From: Streptomyces globosus | Lineage (GTDB): Bacteria > Actinomycetota > Actinomycetes > Streptomycetales > Streptomycetaceae | Length of the DNA: 64,000 bases | Direction of reading: 5' to 3' | Assembly: GCF_003325375.1 (NCBI RefSeq) | Contig: NZ_CP030862.1 | Location: 1,243,501-1,307,500 of the forward strand | In this document: positions 11,157 to 20,193 of the stretch, in pieces | How positions within the stretch are numbered: the first letter of the stretch is position 1 | How the letters are laid out: each line of letters opens with the position of its first letter | Notes under the pieces: generated by a model | Database searches by the model: none | Told to the model about the DNA's origin: nothing | The model's input: the letters and a program-made list of their open reading frames with translations, nothing else | Program-made: the position numbers and the translations under genes

Positions 11157-12635
11157 ATGAGGCATGTCCATTTTCCTGCGCAAAGAGTGGCCGGAGCGGC
11201 GGCCGAGCTCCTTGCTGCGCCCGTGCGGCGTATCGGCGACAAGGCGCGCTGGTACCTGCCCGCCGCCCTGACCGCCGACTTCCTCGGAGCGGCCGTCCCG
11301 GTGGGGCTCGTCTTCGAGGCCGCACAGCAGGTCCGGCCCGTGTACTGCGCCCTCGGCGCGGCCCTCGCCTGGACCGGCGTGCAGGCGGTGCGCCGCCGGT
11401 ACGCCACCCGCGCGCTCGGCGAGTCCCGCGGAGTGCTGCCGGTCGTCCACGACTGGCTGATTCTGATCGGCGTCCTGGCCGTGGCGCGCGTGGTCACCGG
11501 CGAAAGCACGCCGCGCCTCGCCGCCCTCGGTGCCCTACTGCCGGCCCTCCTCATCACGGTCGCCTGCCGCAAGCTGACCTACCGCCACCTCTCCGCGGCC
11601 CGCCGCGAGGCCCAGGCCGTCAGCCGCGTCCTCGTGATAGGGGAGCCGGCCGCCGCGGACTCCCTCACCGCGCACCTCGCCGCCCGCACCGACCACCCCT
11701 ACGTCGTCGTCGGCGTCGTCCCCGTCGGCACCGGCCCGCTGGAGGGCGGCGTCCCCGTCGCCGCACGGCTGGACACCCTCGCCCCGGACGCCCCGGCCGC
11801 CGACTCCGAGGCCGTCCTCGACGCCGTCCGCAGCCACCACGCCGACCTCGTCCTCGTCGCGCCCGGCGCGCGGATCGCGGGGGAGCGGCTGCGCCGCATC
11901 GCGTGGGCGCTGCACGACGCGGGCCTCGAACTCGCCGTCTTCCCCGGTCTGGTGGAGGTCTCCGTCAAGCGGCTGGAGACCCTCTCCGCCGGCGGCCTCG
12001 CCGTGCTGCGCGTCGCCCCGCCCGTCGGCCGCGGCCTCCAGACCGCGCTCAAGGCCGCCCTGGACCGCATCGGCGCGGGGGTGGGACTGCTCCTGCTCTC
12101 CCCGCTGTTCCTCGCGATCGTCCTCGCGATCCGGCTCGGCTCCCGCGGCCCGGCCTTCTACCGCCAGCAGCGGATCGGCCGCGACGGCGTCCCGTTCACG
12201 ATGTGGAAGTTCCGCACGATGGTCGTCGACGCCGACCGCCTGAAGGGCGAGCTGGCGGGGGCCAACGAGAACGACGGCCTCATGTTCAAGATCCGCCGCG
12301 ACCCCCGGGTGACCCGGGTCGGCCGGCTGCTGCGCCGCACGTCCCTGGACGAACTGCCCCAGCTGCTCAACGTGCTGGCCGGCCACATGTCGCTCGTCGG
12401 CCCGCGCCCGCCGCTGCCGGAGGAGGTGGCCCGCTACGACGAGGTCGAGCTGCGCCGCCTCACCGTGCGGCCGGGCATGACCGGGCTCTGGCAGATCAGC
12501 GGGCGGTCCGACCTGTCCTGGGACGAAACAATCCAGCTCGACCTGAGCTACGTCGACAACTGGTCCTTCACCAGCGACGTCGACGTCATGGGCCGTACGC
12601 TCCGCGCCGTCGTCGACGGCCGCGGAGCGTACTGA
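11157..12635 (+). CDS. Polyprenyl-phosphate sugar-1-phosphate transferase (exopolysaccharide initiator)
   Basis: Family role: transfers a sugar 1-phosphate from a nucleotide sugar to undecaprenyl phosphate, the first step of repeat-unit assembly at the inner membrane face. 492 residues; ATG at 11157 follows AGGGGGG. N-terminal hydrophobic helices (about 35-150), a Rossmann-like middle (about 155-300), a hydrophobic segment near 310-330, then the bacterial sugar transferase domain: KFRTMV, RVGRLLRRTSLDELPQLLNV, MSLVGPRPPLP, and PGMTGLWQISGR. The Asp-Glu of SLDELPQ is the conserved acidic pair. It opens the exopolysaccharide region beside gmd/fcl. The sugar is not predictable from sequence. Confidence 0.92.
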   Translation: MRHVHFPAQRVAGAAAELLAAPVRRIGDKARWYLPAALTADFLGAAVPVGLVFEAAQQVRPVYCALGAALAWTGVQAVRRRYATRALGESRGVLPVVHDWLILIGVLAVARVVTGESTPRLAALGALLPALLITVACRKLTYRHLSAARREAQAVSRVLVIGEPAAADSLTAHLAARTDHPYVVVGVVPVGTGPLEGGVPVAARLDTLAPDAPAADSEAVLDAVRSHHADLVLVAPGARIAGERLRRIAWALHDAGLELAVFPGLVEVSVKRLETLSAGGLAVLRVAPPVGRGLQTALKAALDRIGAGVGLLLLSPLFLAIVLAIRLGSRGPAFYRQQRIGRDGVPFTMWKFRTMVVDADRLKGELAGANENDGLMFKIRRDPRVTRVGRLLRRTSLDELPQLLNVLAGHMSLVGPRPPLPEEVARYDEVELRRLTVRPGMTGLWQISGRSDLSWDETIQLDLSYVDNWSFTSDVDVMGRTLRAVVDGRGAY

Positions 12636-12654
12636 GGGGCCCTGCCGCGTGCGT

Positions 12655-13617
12655 TCAGCCCCGCGTTCCCGCCCCGCCCTGCTCCAGCCACCACCGGTAG
12701 GTGGAGGCGATGCCGTCGCGCAGCCCGATCTCCGGCTTCCAGCCGAGCGAGGTCAGGCGGGTGACGTCCAGGAGCTTGCGCGGGGTGCCGTCCGGCTTGG
12801 AGGTGTCCCAGGCGAGGCGGCCGCGGAAGCCGGTGACGTCGGCGACGGTCTCGGCGAGGGCCCGGATGGTGAGGTCCTCGCCGCAGCCGATGTTGACCGG
12901 CTCGTCCCCGTCGTAGCGCTCCAGCAGCACCGAGCAGGCCGCGGCCAGGTCGTCGACGTGGAGGAACTCGCGGCGCGGCGTGCCGCTGCCCCAGAGCACG
13001 ACCTCCTCGCGGCCCTCGGCCGTCGCCTCGTGGAAGCGGCGGATGAGCGCGGGCAGCACGTGCGAGGTCTCCAGGTCGAAGTTGTCGCCCGGGCCGTAGA
13101 GGTTGGTGGGCATCGCGGAGACGTACGAGGCCCCGTACTGCCGGCGGTACGACTGCACCTGCACGATGCCGGCGATCTTCGCCAGCGCGTACGCCTCGTT
13201 GGTCGGCTCCAGCGGGCCGGTCAGCAGGGCGTCCTCGGTGATGGGCTGCGGCGCCAGCTTGGGGTAGATGCAGGACGAGCCGAGGAACAGCAGCCGGGGC
13301 ACGCCGGCGGCGTGCGCGCCGCCGATGACGCTCAGCTGGATCCTGAGGTTGTCCTCCAGGAACTGCACCGGATACGTGCTGTTGGCCATGATGCCGCCGA
13401 CCTTGGCGGCGGCCAGTACCACGGCGTCGGGCCGGGTGTCGCGCAGGTACGCGGCGGTCGCGGCGGCGTCGCGCAGGTCGAGGTCGGCGCGCCTGCGGGT
13501 GAGCACCTCGTGTCCGTCTGCGGTCAGGCGGCGTGCGACGGCGGAGCCCACGAGGCCGCGGTGGCCCGCGACGAAGACGCGGGCGTTCGGCGGCAGGAGC
13601 GGCAGCGAACTTGTCAT
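12655..13617 (-). CDS. fcl: GDP-L-fucose synthase
   Basis: Family role: NADPH-dependent 3,5-epimerase/4-reductase converting GDP-4-keto-6-deoxy-D-mannose to GDP-L-fucose. 320 residues. Extended SDR features: GHRGLVGSAV nucleotide loop near 17-26, AAAKVGGI, FLGSSCIYP with the catalytic Ser, and Tyr/Lys of the YxxxK motif in EAYALAKIAG; PTNLYGPGDNFD and REFLHVDDLA are GMER hallmarks. ATG at 13617 is the first start with a clean SDR beginning; in-frame upstream sequence is low-quality. Divergent from gmd, which makes its substrate. Confidence 0.95.
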   Translation of the reverse strand: MTSSLPLLPPNARVFVAGHRGLVGSAVARRLTADGHEVLTRRRADLDLRDAAATAAYLRDTRPDAVVLAAAKVGGIMANSTYPVQFLEDNLRIQLSVIGGAHAAGVPRLLFLGSSCIYPKLAPQPITEDALLTGPLEPTNEAYALAKIAGIVQVQSYRRQYGASYVSAMPTNLYGPGDNFDLETSHVLPALIRRFHEATAEGREEVVLWGSGTPRREFLHVDDLAAACSVLLERYDGDEPVNIGCGEDLTIRALAETVADVTGFRGRLAWDTSKPDGTPRKLLDVTRLTSLGWKPEIGLRDGIASTYRWWLEQGGAGTRG

Positions 13618-13893
13618 ACCGCCGATGATGCCAGCCCGCCGGCGGCCGCCGGCACCGGTGTACGGTACGCATCCGGCCCTCCGGGCCGGGCCGCGGCGCC
13701 GGGCGGGGGTCCGGCGGGTGCCGCGTCCCCGCGGCCCGCCCGCGGCAGGCCGCCGGGCCGCCGGAACCGGGCCGCACCCACCGCATGACCAACCGGCAGG
13801 AACCTCCGCGGCCGCACGGCCGGGGCGGGCCGGCCCCGAGGCGCAAGCGCCTCCAGAACCACACACCGCAACGATCCCCAGGGGGGACCCCAC

Positions 13894-14907
13894 ATGGGCA
13901 AGACCGCGCTGATCACCGGAGTCACCGGGCAGGACGGCTCCTACCTCTCCGAGCTCCTGCTCTCCAAGGGCTACACGGTGCACGGGCTGGTGCGGCGGTC
14001 CTCCAGCTTCAACACCGAGCGGATCGACCACATCTACCAGGACCCGCACACCGCGAACCGGTCCTTCGTCCTGCACCACGCCGACCTGTCCGACGGCGTC
14101 GCGCTCGTGAACCTGCTGCGTGAGATACGGCCCGACGAGGTCTACAACCTCGGCGCCCAGTCCCATGTGCGGGTCTCCTTCGACGCCCCGCTCTACACGG
14201 GCGACGTGACCGGCCTCGGCGCGCTGCGGCTCCTGGAGGCGATCCGCGCGAGCGGCATCGACACCCGCATCTACCAGGCCTCGTCCTCGGAGATGTTCGG
14301 CTCCACCCCGCCGCCGCAGAACGAGGACACCCCGTTCCACCCGCGCAGCCCGTACGGCGCCGCCAAGGTGTTCGCTTACTGGACGACGGTGAACTACCGC
14401 GAGGCGTACGACATGTTCGCCGTGAACGGGATCCTCTTCAACCACGAGTCCCCGCGCCGCGGCGAGACCTTCGTGACCCGCAAGATCACCCGAGCCGTCG
14501 CCCGCATCAAGGCCGGCCTCCAGGAGCACCTGTACCTCGGGAACCTCGACGCCGTCCGCGACTGGGGCTACGCGCCGGAGTACGTCGACGCCATGTGGCG
14601 GATGCTCCAGCAGGACGAGCCGACCGACTACGTCGTCGCCACGGGCGTGGCCGCCACGGTGCGCGAGTTCGTCGAGTCCTCCTTCGCCCACGCGGGCCTC
14701 GACTGGACCGAGCACGTGCGCTACGACGCCAAGTACGAGCGCCCGAGCGAGGTCGACGCGCTGATCGGCGACTCGTCCAAGGCCCAGGAGCTGCTTGGCT
14801 GGAAGCCGTCGGTCCTGGTCGCGGAGCTGGCACAGATCATGGTCGACGCGGACATCCGCCTCGTCGAGGACCAGCTGGCCGGTGCAACGGTCCGTATCGA
14901 CCGCTGA
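13894..14907 (+). CDS. gmd: GDP-mannose 4,6-dehydratase
   Basis: Family role: NADP-dependent conversion of GDP-D-mannose to GDP-4-keto-6-deoxy-D-mannose. 337 residues. [11 protein letters not shown] nucleotide loop near 8-18, [32 protein letters not shown] with the active-site Ser, YGAAKVFA as YxxxK, and [16 protein letters not shown] are all diagnostic. ATG at 13894 follows AGGGGGG. With fcl it gives a two-step GDP-mannose to GDP-L-fucose route, so the glycan probably contains L-fucose or a derivative. The mannose-supply genes are not here. Confidence 0.97.
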   Translation: MGKTALITGVTGQDGSYLSELLLSKGYTVHGLVRRSSSFNTERIDHIYQDPHTANRSFVLHHADLSDGVALVNLLREIRPDEVYNLGAQSHVRVSFDAPLYTGDVTGLGALRLLEAIRASGIDTRIYQASSSEMFGSTPPPQNEDTPFHPRSPYGAAKVFAYWTTVNYREAYDMFAVNGILFNHESPRRGETFVTRKITRAVARIKAGLQEHLYLGNLDAVRDWGYAPEYVDAMWRMLQQDEPTDYVVATGVAATVREFVESSFAHAGLDWTEHVRYDAKYERPSEVDALIGDSSKAQELLGWKPSVLVAELAQIMVDADIRLVEDQLAGATVRIDR

Positions 14908-14946
14908 GGCCTTATATTTCCCCTACGATTTGCCGTGTACGGACAT

Positions 14947-14966
14947 CGCCGCAGGCATCTGCGGCG
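14947..14966 (+). terminator. Short hairpin after gmd
   Basis: CGCCGCAG/CTGCGGCG, an 8-bp perfect stem with a GCAT loop, begins 39 bases after the gmd stop. Confidence 0.5.
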
Positions 14967-15055
14967 GTGACCGGACATACCTGCCGTACGTCCGCAATGC
15001 GCCCGCCCTGCTGAACCAGGTTGGTCCCAACCCGGTATGGAATCGGTCAAGGGGG

Positions 15056-15084
15056 GTGACGGGGTTCCGTTTGCGCCCTAGTCT
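15056..15084 (+). promoter_or_regulatory. Candidate housekeeping-type promoter for the 925-residue secreted protein
   Basis: GTGACG at 15056-15061 and TAGTCT at 15079-15084 are separated by 17 bp, close to the streptomycete TTGAC/TAGRNT pattern. The predicted start near 15091 leaves a leader of about 60 bases. An imperfect ATACG/CGTAT repeat follows near 15095-15110. Pattern match only. Confidence 0.5.
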
Positions 15085-15152
15085 GCGCCCGTACATACGG
15101 CTGTTCGTATAGTTCCAGCCATCAGAACCGGGCGATACGCCCTGGGGGGCTC

Positions 15153-17930
15153 ATGCGTAGATCCAGAGGGCTGACTGCTGCCCTCGTCCTGTCACTGGCC
15201 GGTGCCGGCACCGGGATAGGCCTGGTGCTCATGCCCCAGGCGTCCGCCATCACGGCGCCCGTGGCGTTCACCGCCGACAGCCTGCCGACGTGGCAGCCCA
15301 ACGGCATCGTCTGGGCGATGGCCGAGGCGAACGGCACCGTCTTCGCCGGCGGAACCTTCTCGGCGGTCCGCCCGCCGGCCGGCGCCTCCGGAGCCGAAGA
15401 GGAAGCCGTCAACTTCGTCGCGCTCGACGCCGCGACGGGCAAGCCGACCGCGTGCAAGCTCGCCTTCACCGTCGGCGAGGGCACCGCCACCGTCCGCGCG
15501 CTGACGGTCTCGAACGACAAGAAGACCCTGTACGCGGGCGGCTACTTCGGCGCCGTCAACGGCACCCCGGTCTCCAGCCTCGCGGCGATCGACATCGAGA
15601 GCTGCACCCCCAAGGCCGCCTTCCACCCCGGCTTCCCCGCCACCGTGCGGGCGCTCGCCGCCACCGGGGACACCCTCTACGCGGCCGGCGACTTCAACTC
15701 CGTCGAGGGCCAGACCCGCGAGCGGTTCGCCGCGGTCGACGCCGGCACGGGTGCGCTGAAGCCCTTCACCGCCAACGCCGACGAGCCGGGCCGCGCCGTC
15801 GCGGTCACCCCCGACGGCAAGCACGTCCTGCTGGGCGGCGACTTCTTCACCGTCAACGGCACCGACTCGCACGCGCTCGCCGTGGTCGACGCGGCCACCG
15901 GCAAGCTCGCCAAGACCTACGACAACATCCCGTGGAACTCGGTCGTCAAGTCGATCGCCACCGACGAGACCGGCTTCTACACCGGCAACGAGGGCTCCGG
16001 CGGCGGCGTCTTCGACGGCCGCATCGGCCTGCGCCTGAGCGACTTCGGCGAGAAGTGGCGCGACCGCTGCCTCGGCGCCACCCAGTGGGTCCTGCCCTAC
16101 GAGGGCGTGCTCTACAGCTCCTCGCACGCCCACGACTGCTCCACCGAGCTGGAGTACCCCGACGGCCGCCGCCGCCACCTGCTGGCCCAGCCGACCGACC
16201 ACGAAGGCGCCGCCCCCGCGCCCGTCGACGGCTTCGTGCGCGGCCCCCGCAAGCTCGGCTGGTTCCCCGACACCAACGACGGCCTCGGCGAGGGCATCGG
16301 CCCGCGCGTCATGGCCGTGTCGGAGAAGGACGGCAAGAAGTTCATGTGGGTCGGCGGCGAGTTCACCACCGTCAACGGCCGCGAGCAGCAGAGCCTGACC
16401 CGCTTCGCCTCCACCGGCGACGTCGGCGCCCCGACCACCCCGGTCGCCAGCGCCGACAGCGTCAAGCCCGGCGAGGTCCAGGTCCGCTGGCGCACCAGCT
16501 ACGACGCGGACGACAGCAAGCTGACGTACCGCATCTACCGCAACGGCTCCGGCACGCCGATCCACACCATGACCGCCGACTCCCTGGAGTTCGAGCGGCC
16601 CCAGGCCTCCTGGAACGACACCACCGCCAAGGCCGGCCAGAGCTACACCTACCGGATCACTGCCACCGACGCCGCCGGCAACACCAGCGCCCTGTCGGCC
16701 AAGGCCTCGGTGACCGTCCCGACCTCCGTCCAGGCGTACCCGAACCAGGTCCGCGCCGACGGCGCCCAGCTGTACTGGCGCTACGACGACACCGTCAGCC
16801 CCTACGTGGCCGACTCCTCGGACGGCGGCAACACCAGCGGCATCCAGGTCAACGCCCCGTCGCTGCGCCAGACGCCCGGCGCGGTCACCGGGTCCAGCAC
16901 CGCGATGGGCTTCAACGGCACCAGCCAGAAGCTCCACAGCGACCGCCGCCAGACGGTCGGCAGCAGCTACAGCGTCGAGACGTGGTTCAAGACGGACACC
17001 TGGCGCGGCGGAAAGCTCGTCGGCTTCGGCAACAACACCACCCGCACCAGCAGCTCGCACGACAAGCACATCTACATGACCAACACCGGCCGCCTGGTGT
17101 TCGGCGTGTACAACGGCTCGACCCAGACCATCAGCACCGGCCTGTTCGACACGTACAACGACAACAAGTGGCACCACGTGGTCGCCACCCAGGGCCCCTC
17201 GGGCATGGCGCTGTACGTGGACGGCCAGCTCAAGGGCACGCTGAACGTCACCACCTCCGCGAACTTCGCGGGCTACTGGCACGTCGGCGGGGACAACCTC
17301 TCCGGCTGGCCGTCGCGCCCCACGAGCAGGTTCTTCGCCGGCCAGCTCGACGAGACGGCCGTCTACGGCAAGGTCCTCACCGCCGCCCAGGTCAAGAACC
17401 ACTTCGACCTGGCGAAGGCCCCCTCCGACACGGTCTCCAAGGTCACCGCGACCGAGGACACCTACGTCAACCAGGGCGCCCCGAGCGCGGCCAACGGCGC
17501 GTCCACCTCGCTCGCCGTCCGCGGCAGCCTGGCCTACGAGACGTACCTGCGCTTCAACCTGCCGGCCGCGCCGGCCGGGCAGGTGCTGAAGTCGGCCATG
17601 CTCCAGGTCAAGACGACGACGCAGTCGGGCGCCGGCACCGCCGACACCGTCTCCGTGGTCCCGGTCACCGGCACCTGGAGCGGCGCGACCACCTCCTACA
17701 CCAGCAAGCCGGCCCTCGGCACGACGCCGCTCGGCACCTTCGCGGCCATCCCGGACGGCTCGGCCCTGCACAGCGCCAAGCTGGACACGGCCGCGGTCTC
17801 GGCGCTGCTCGGCGGCAGCCACAGCCTCGCCCTGACCAGCACGGGCACCGACGCGCTGTGGCTGTGGTCGAAGGAGTCGACGGCTGCGGACGCAGCTCCC
17901 CAGCTGGTCCTCACCTTCGGCCCGAAGTAA
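15153..17930 (+). CDS. Large secreted beta-propeller / FN3 / LamG / DNRLRE-domain protein
   Basis: 925 residues, exported (signal peptide about 1-32, cleavage after a SAITA-like site). Residues about 40-420 repeat a VFAGGTFS / LYAGGYFGAVNG / LYAAGDFNSVEG pattern, a delta-60 or PQQ-like propeller. Then an FN3-like domain (about 425-525), a LamG/concanavalin-like domain (about 540-750; YSVETWFKTDTW, KWHHVVATQG, ALYVDGQLKG) and a C-terminal CBM96/DNRLRE-type domain (about 760-925; EDTYVNQG, TYLRFNLP). No catalytic motif recognised, so glycan binding or surface structure is the likely role. ATG follows CTGGGGGGC. Its place next to gmd suggests a partner of the exopolysaccharide, by inference. Confidence 0.8.
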   Translation: MRRSRGLTAALVLSLAGAGTGIGLVLMPQASAITAPVAFTADSLPTWQPNGIVWAMAEANGTVFAGGTFSAVRPPAGASGAEEEAVNFVALDAATGKPTACKLAFTVGEGTATVRALTVSNDKKTLYAGGYFGAVNGTPVSSLAAIDIESCTPKAAFHPGFPATVRALAATGDTLYAAGDFNSVEGQTRERFAAVDAGTGALKPFTANADEPGRAVAVTPDGKHVLLGGDFFTVNGTDSHALAVVDAATGKLAKTYDNIPWNSVVKSIATDETGFYTGNEGSGGGVFDGRIGLRLSDFGEKWRDRCLGATQWVLPYEGVLYSSSHAHDCSTELEYPDGRRRHLLAQPTDHEGAAPAPVDGFVRGPRKLGWFPDTNDGLGEGIGPRVMAVSEKDGKKFMWVGGEFTTVNGREQQSLTRFASTGDVGAPTTPVASADSVKPGEVQVRWRTSYDADDSKLTYRIYRNGSGTPIHTMTADSLEFERPQASWNDTTAKAGQSYTYRITATDAAGNTSALSAKASVTVPTSVQAYPNQVRADGAQLYWRYDDTVSPYVADSSDGGNTSGIQVNAPSLRQTPGAVTGSSTAMGFNGTSQKLHSDRRQTVGSSYSVETWFKTDTWRGGKLVGFGNNTTRTSSSHDKHIYMTNTGRLVFGVYNGSTQTISTGLFDTYNDNKWHHVVATQGPSGMALYVDGQLKGTLNVTTSANFAGYWHVGGDNLSGWPSRPTSRFFAGQLDETAVYGKVLTAAQVKNHFDLAKAPSDTVSKVTATEDTYVNQGAPSAANGASTSLAVRGSLAYETYLRFNLPAAPAGQVLKSAMLQVKTTTQSGAGTADTVSVVPVTGTWSGATTSYTSKPALGTTPLGTFAAIPDGSALHSAKLDTAAVSALLGGSHSLALTSTGTDALWLWSKESTAADAAPQLVLTFGPK

Positions 17931-18018
17931 CCGGAGGGTGCGGGGCCCGGCCGTTCCGGCGCCGGGCCCCGCACGCCTGCCGCACCCGAACCAACCGGCA
18001 CGCACGGGAGCCCCACCG

Positions 18019-18690
18019 ATGTACCGACGCTCCACCGCGGCTGCGCTCCTGATGGCCGCAGCCCTCACCCTGACCGCCTGCAGCTCGGACGGCGACGGCA
18101 AGGCCGGCCAGGCCGAGGCCAAGCCGCCGGCCGCCTCCCCGGTCCCGGACCCGGCGGACTCCGCCGCCCCGTCGGCCGCGCCCGACGCCAAGCCCACCGG
18201 GCCCGTCCTCCCGGACGCGAAGCTCACCCCGAAGACGGGCAGCTTCAAGCCCAACGAGAAGGCGTACCTGAGCGGCCGGGTCCCCGAGAAGATGGACCCG
18301 GCGGCCGTCCTCCAGAGCGGCCAGGAGGCCTGCCAGCGGGTGGAGCGCACGGCCAAGCGGGACAAGGACGCGGCGACCGGCGCAGTCATCTCCGGGGAGA
18401 TCCCCGGCGCGAAGGACGCGATCCCGTACCTGTGCCCGGCGCAGAAGCCGATCCTGGACGCCGCCGCCAAGGGCTTCGGCGACGGCACCCGGCCCGCCCC
18501 GGCACCCGGCACCTACCGGGCGCTGACCCAGAACACGGCCTGCACCTGGGAGGCCAAGGGCAAGGACGGCTCCGTCCTGGCCTCGGGCCCGGAGTCGGCC
18601 CCGAAGCCGGGCGACAAGATCACGGCGACGGTCCCGGCGGGCGCGGCGGAGTTCAGCTCCGTCAACTGCTCCGCCTGGATCCCGGCCTGA
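18019..18690 (+). CDS. Putative lipoprotein of unknown function
   Basis: 223 residues. Signal peptide with lipobox LTAC near residue 21, then a Ser/Pro/Ala-rich linker to about 65, as in actinobacterial lipoproteins that must span the wall. The globular part (about 70-223) holds CQRVERTAKR, YLCPAQKPIL, NTACTWEAKG and SSVNCSAW, so four mature Cys that could make two disulfides. The last 70 residues look beta-rich. Not recognised as a named family. It starts 88 bp after the LamG-protein stop on the same strand and may be cotranscribed. Confidence 0.7.
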   Translation: MYRRSTAAALLMAAALTLTACSSDGDGKAGQAEAKPPAASPVPDPADSAAPSAAPDAKPTGPVLPDAKLTPKTGSFKPNEKAYLSGRVPEKMDPAAVLQSGQEACQRVERTAKRDKDAATGAVISGEIPGAKDAIPYLCPAQKPILDAAAKGFGDGTRPAPAPGTYRALTQNTACTWEAKGKDGSVLASGPESAPKPGDKITATVPAGAAEFSSVNCSAWIPA

Positions 18691-18705
18691 CGCCTCTTCT
18701 CCGAC

Positions 18706-18743
18706 GGCGCCCCCGCACCCCCGCACGGGGAGGCGGGGGCGCC
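18706..18743. terminator. Bidirectional terminator hairpin
   Basis: GGCGCCCCCGC (18706-18716) pairs perfectly with GCGGGGGCGCC (18733-18743), between the convergent lipoprotein and CoA-transferase genes. Confidence 0.75.
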
Positions 18744-18766
18744 GCCGTGTTGTGCCCCCGCGGCGG

Positions 18767-20152
18767 TCAGGCCTCCGGGAGCCAGGCCGCGCGGTCCGTG
18801 CCCCAGCGGGACGGCCCGGCCGGCCAGTCGCCCGGACCCACCGCGAGCGGGGGAGCCGCGTACCGCAGCCGTCCGTAGCCCGAGCCGCCCTCGCGCAGCC
18901 GGGCCTGCGCACCGGCCCCCGCCGCCCCGTCAGCCCCGGCCGCCCCGCCGGGTGCCGGGCGCGGGTCCCGCGGGACCTCCCGCACCAGCCACGACGCGGT
19001 TCCCGCCAGGGAGAACCGCAGCACCCGCCCGCCGCCCCCGGCCAGGGCCCGCAGCACCCCGGCGGCCAGCAGGTAGCCGGTCCCGTGGTCCAGCGCCTGC
19101 GCGGGCAGCACCCCGGGCACCCCGTCCGGGCCGGCCTCCGCCGCAGCGATCCCGTACCCGGCCTGCACCAGCGAGTCGAAGCCCCGCCGGCCCGCCCACG
19201 GACCCTCCCAGCCCCACGCGCACACCTGAGCGAGGACCAGACCGGGCCGCGCCGCGGCCAGCTCCCCGGCGCCCAGGCCGAACCGGTCGAGCGCCCCCGG
19301 CCGGTAGCCGGACACCACCACGTCGGCCTGCGCCAGCAGCCCGTCGAACACCGCCCGGTCGGCCCGGTCCGCGAGGTCGAGGACCGCCGAGCGCTTGCCG
19401 AAGCCCGTGTCGGCGTACGTGTCGTCCGCCTCGGGCATCCCGGGCGGGTCCACGCGCAACACGTCCGCGCCGAGCAGGCCGAGCGTGCGGGTGGCCACCG
19501 GCCCCGCGATGACCCGCGTCAGGTCCAGCACCCGCACCCCGGACGCGGGCAGCGGGCCCGGCCCGAGCTCCCGCCCGCGGCCCCCCGTCTCCCGTACGCC
19601 GGCGAGCGGCTGCGGCGCGCCGAAGGAGTCGGCCACGGCCACGGCCAGGCCGCCCGCCGCGTACACCGCCTCCTGCACGTCGGCCGCCCGGCGCCCCGCC
19701 AGCTCGGCCCGCAGCCGCTCCGGCGTCAGCGGCCCGGCGCCCAGGCCGCGTTCCAGGGCCGCCCGGTGGTGCGGATAGTTCGCGTGGGTGCGCACCCACC
19801 CGTCGGCGGCGCGCCAGAAGCCGGACAGCGGCGCGAACGACACCGGCGCCCGCCCCTCCACCCGCAGGAGCCGCTCGCTGAGGAAGGCCGCCGAGACGGC
19901 CCCCTCGTCGACCGCGATCTCCGCCCCGTCCGCCGCATCCCCCGCCGGCCGCCCGGACCGTACGGCGGCCAGCTCGGCCGCGGCCAGCGAGCACACCCCG
20001 ACCGTCGCCCGCGCCAGCTCCCGCACCGGCAGCCGCGCCGCGCCCAGCGCCCCGCCCCCGCGGTACACCACCCGCCGGGCCGCCCCGTCCGGCCCGCCCA
20101 GCGCCGCCCATGCCTGCCGCGTGGCCCCGTCCGCTTCCCCGTTGATCTTCAT
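18767..20152 (-). CDS. CaiB/BaiF-type (class III) CoA-transferase, apparently with permuted halves
   Basis: Family role: moves CoA between carboxylic acids through an Asp-bound intermediate. 461 residues. The motif that normally opens the family (VLDLTRVIAGPVATRTLGLLG) lies near residue 210, and the catalytic Asp region (QALDHGTGYLLAAG) near 375. The part usually found late (FWRAADGWVRTHANYPHHR) lies near 115. So a C-terminal-half-like segment precedes the N-terminal half, or the protein is a fusion of a degenerate and an active copy. ATG at 20152. Last gene of a leftward run behind a glycosyltransferase; its link to exopolysaccharide is unclear. Confidence 0.8.
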   Translation of the reverse strand: MKINGEADGATRQAWAALGGPDGAARRVVYRGGGALGAARLPVRELARATVGVCSLAAAELAAVRSGRPAGDAADGAEIAVDEGAVSAAFLSERLLRVEGRAPVSFAPLSGFWRAADGWVRTHANYPHHRAALERGLGAGPLTPERLRAELAGRRAADVQEAVYAAGGLAVAVADSFGAPQPLAGVRETGGRGRELGPGPLPASGVRVLDLTRVIAGPVATRTLGLLGADVLRVDPPGMPEADDTYADTGFGKRSAVLDLADRADRAVFDGLLAQADVVVSGYRPGALDRFGLGAGELAAARPGLVLAQVCAWGWEGPWAGRRGFDSLVQAGYGIAAAEAGPDGVPGVLPAQALDHGTGYLLAAGVLRALAGGGGRVLRFSLAGTASWLVREVPRDPRPAPGGAAGADGAAGAGAQARLREGGSGYGRLRYAAPPLAVGPGDWPAGPSRWGTDRAAWLPEA

Positions 20153-20193
20153 GGGGCCATTCTGGGCGAGCACCGCGGCAGGGAGAACACCCG

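Noticed and set aside
15192..18512. A 1106-codon open frame opposite the LamG protein gene
   Set aside because: Low-complexity Gly/Val/Ala/Arg translation, no ribosome site, and the opposite strand codes for recognisable domains.
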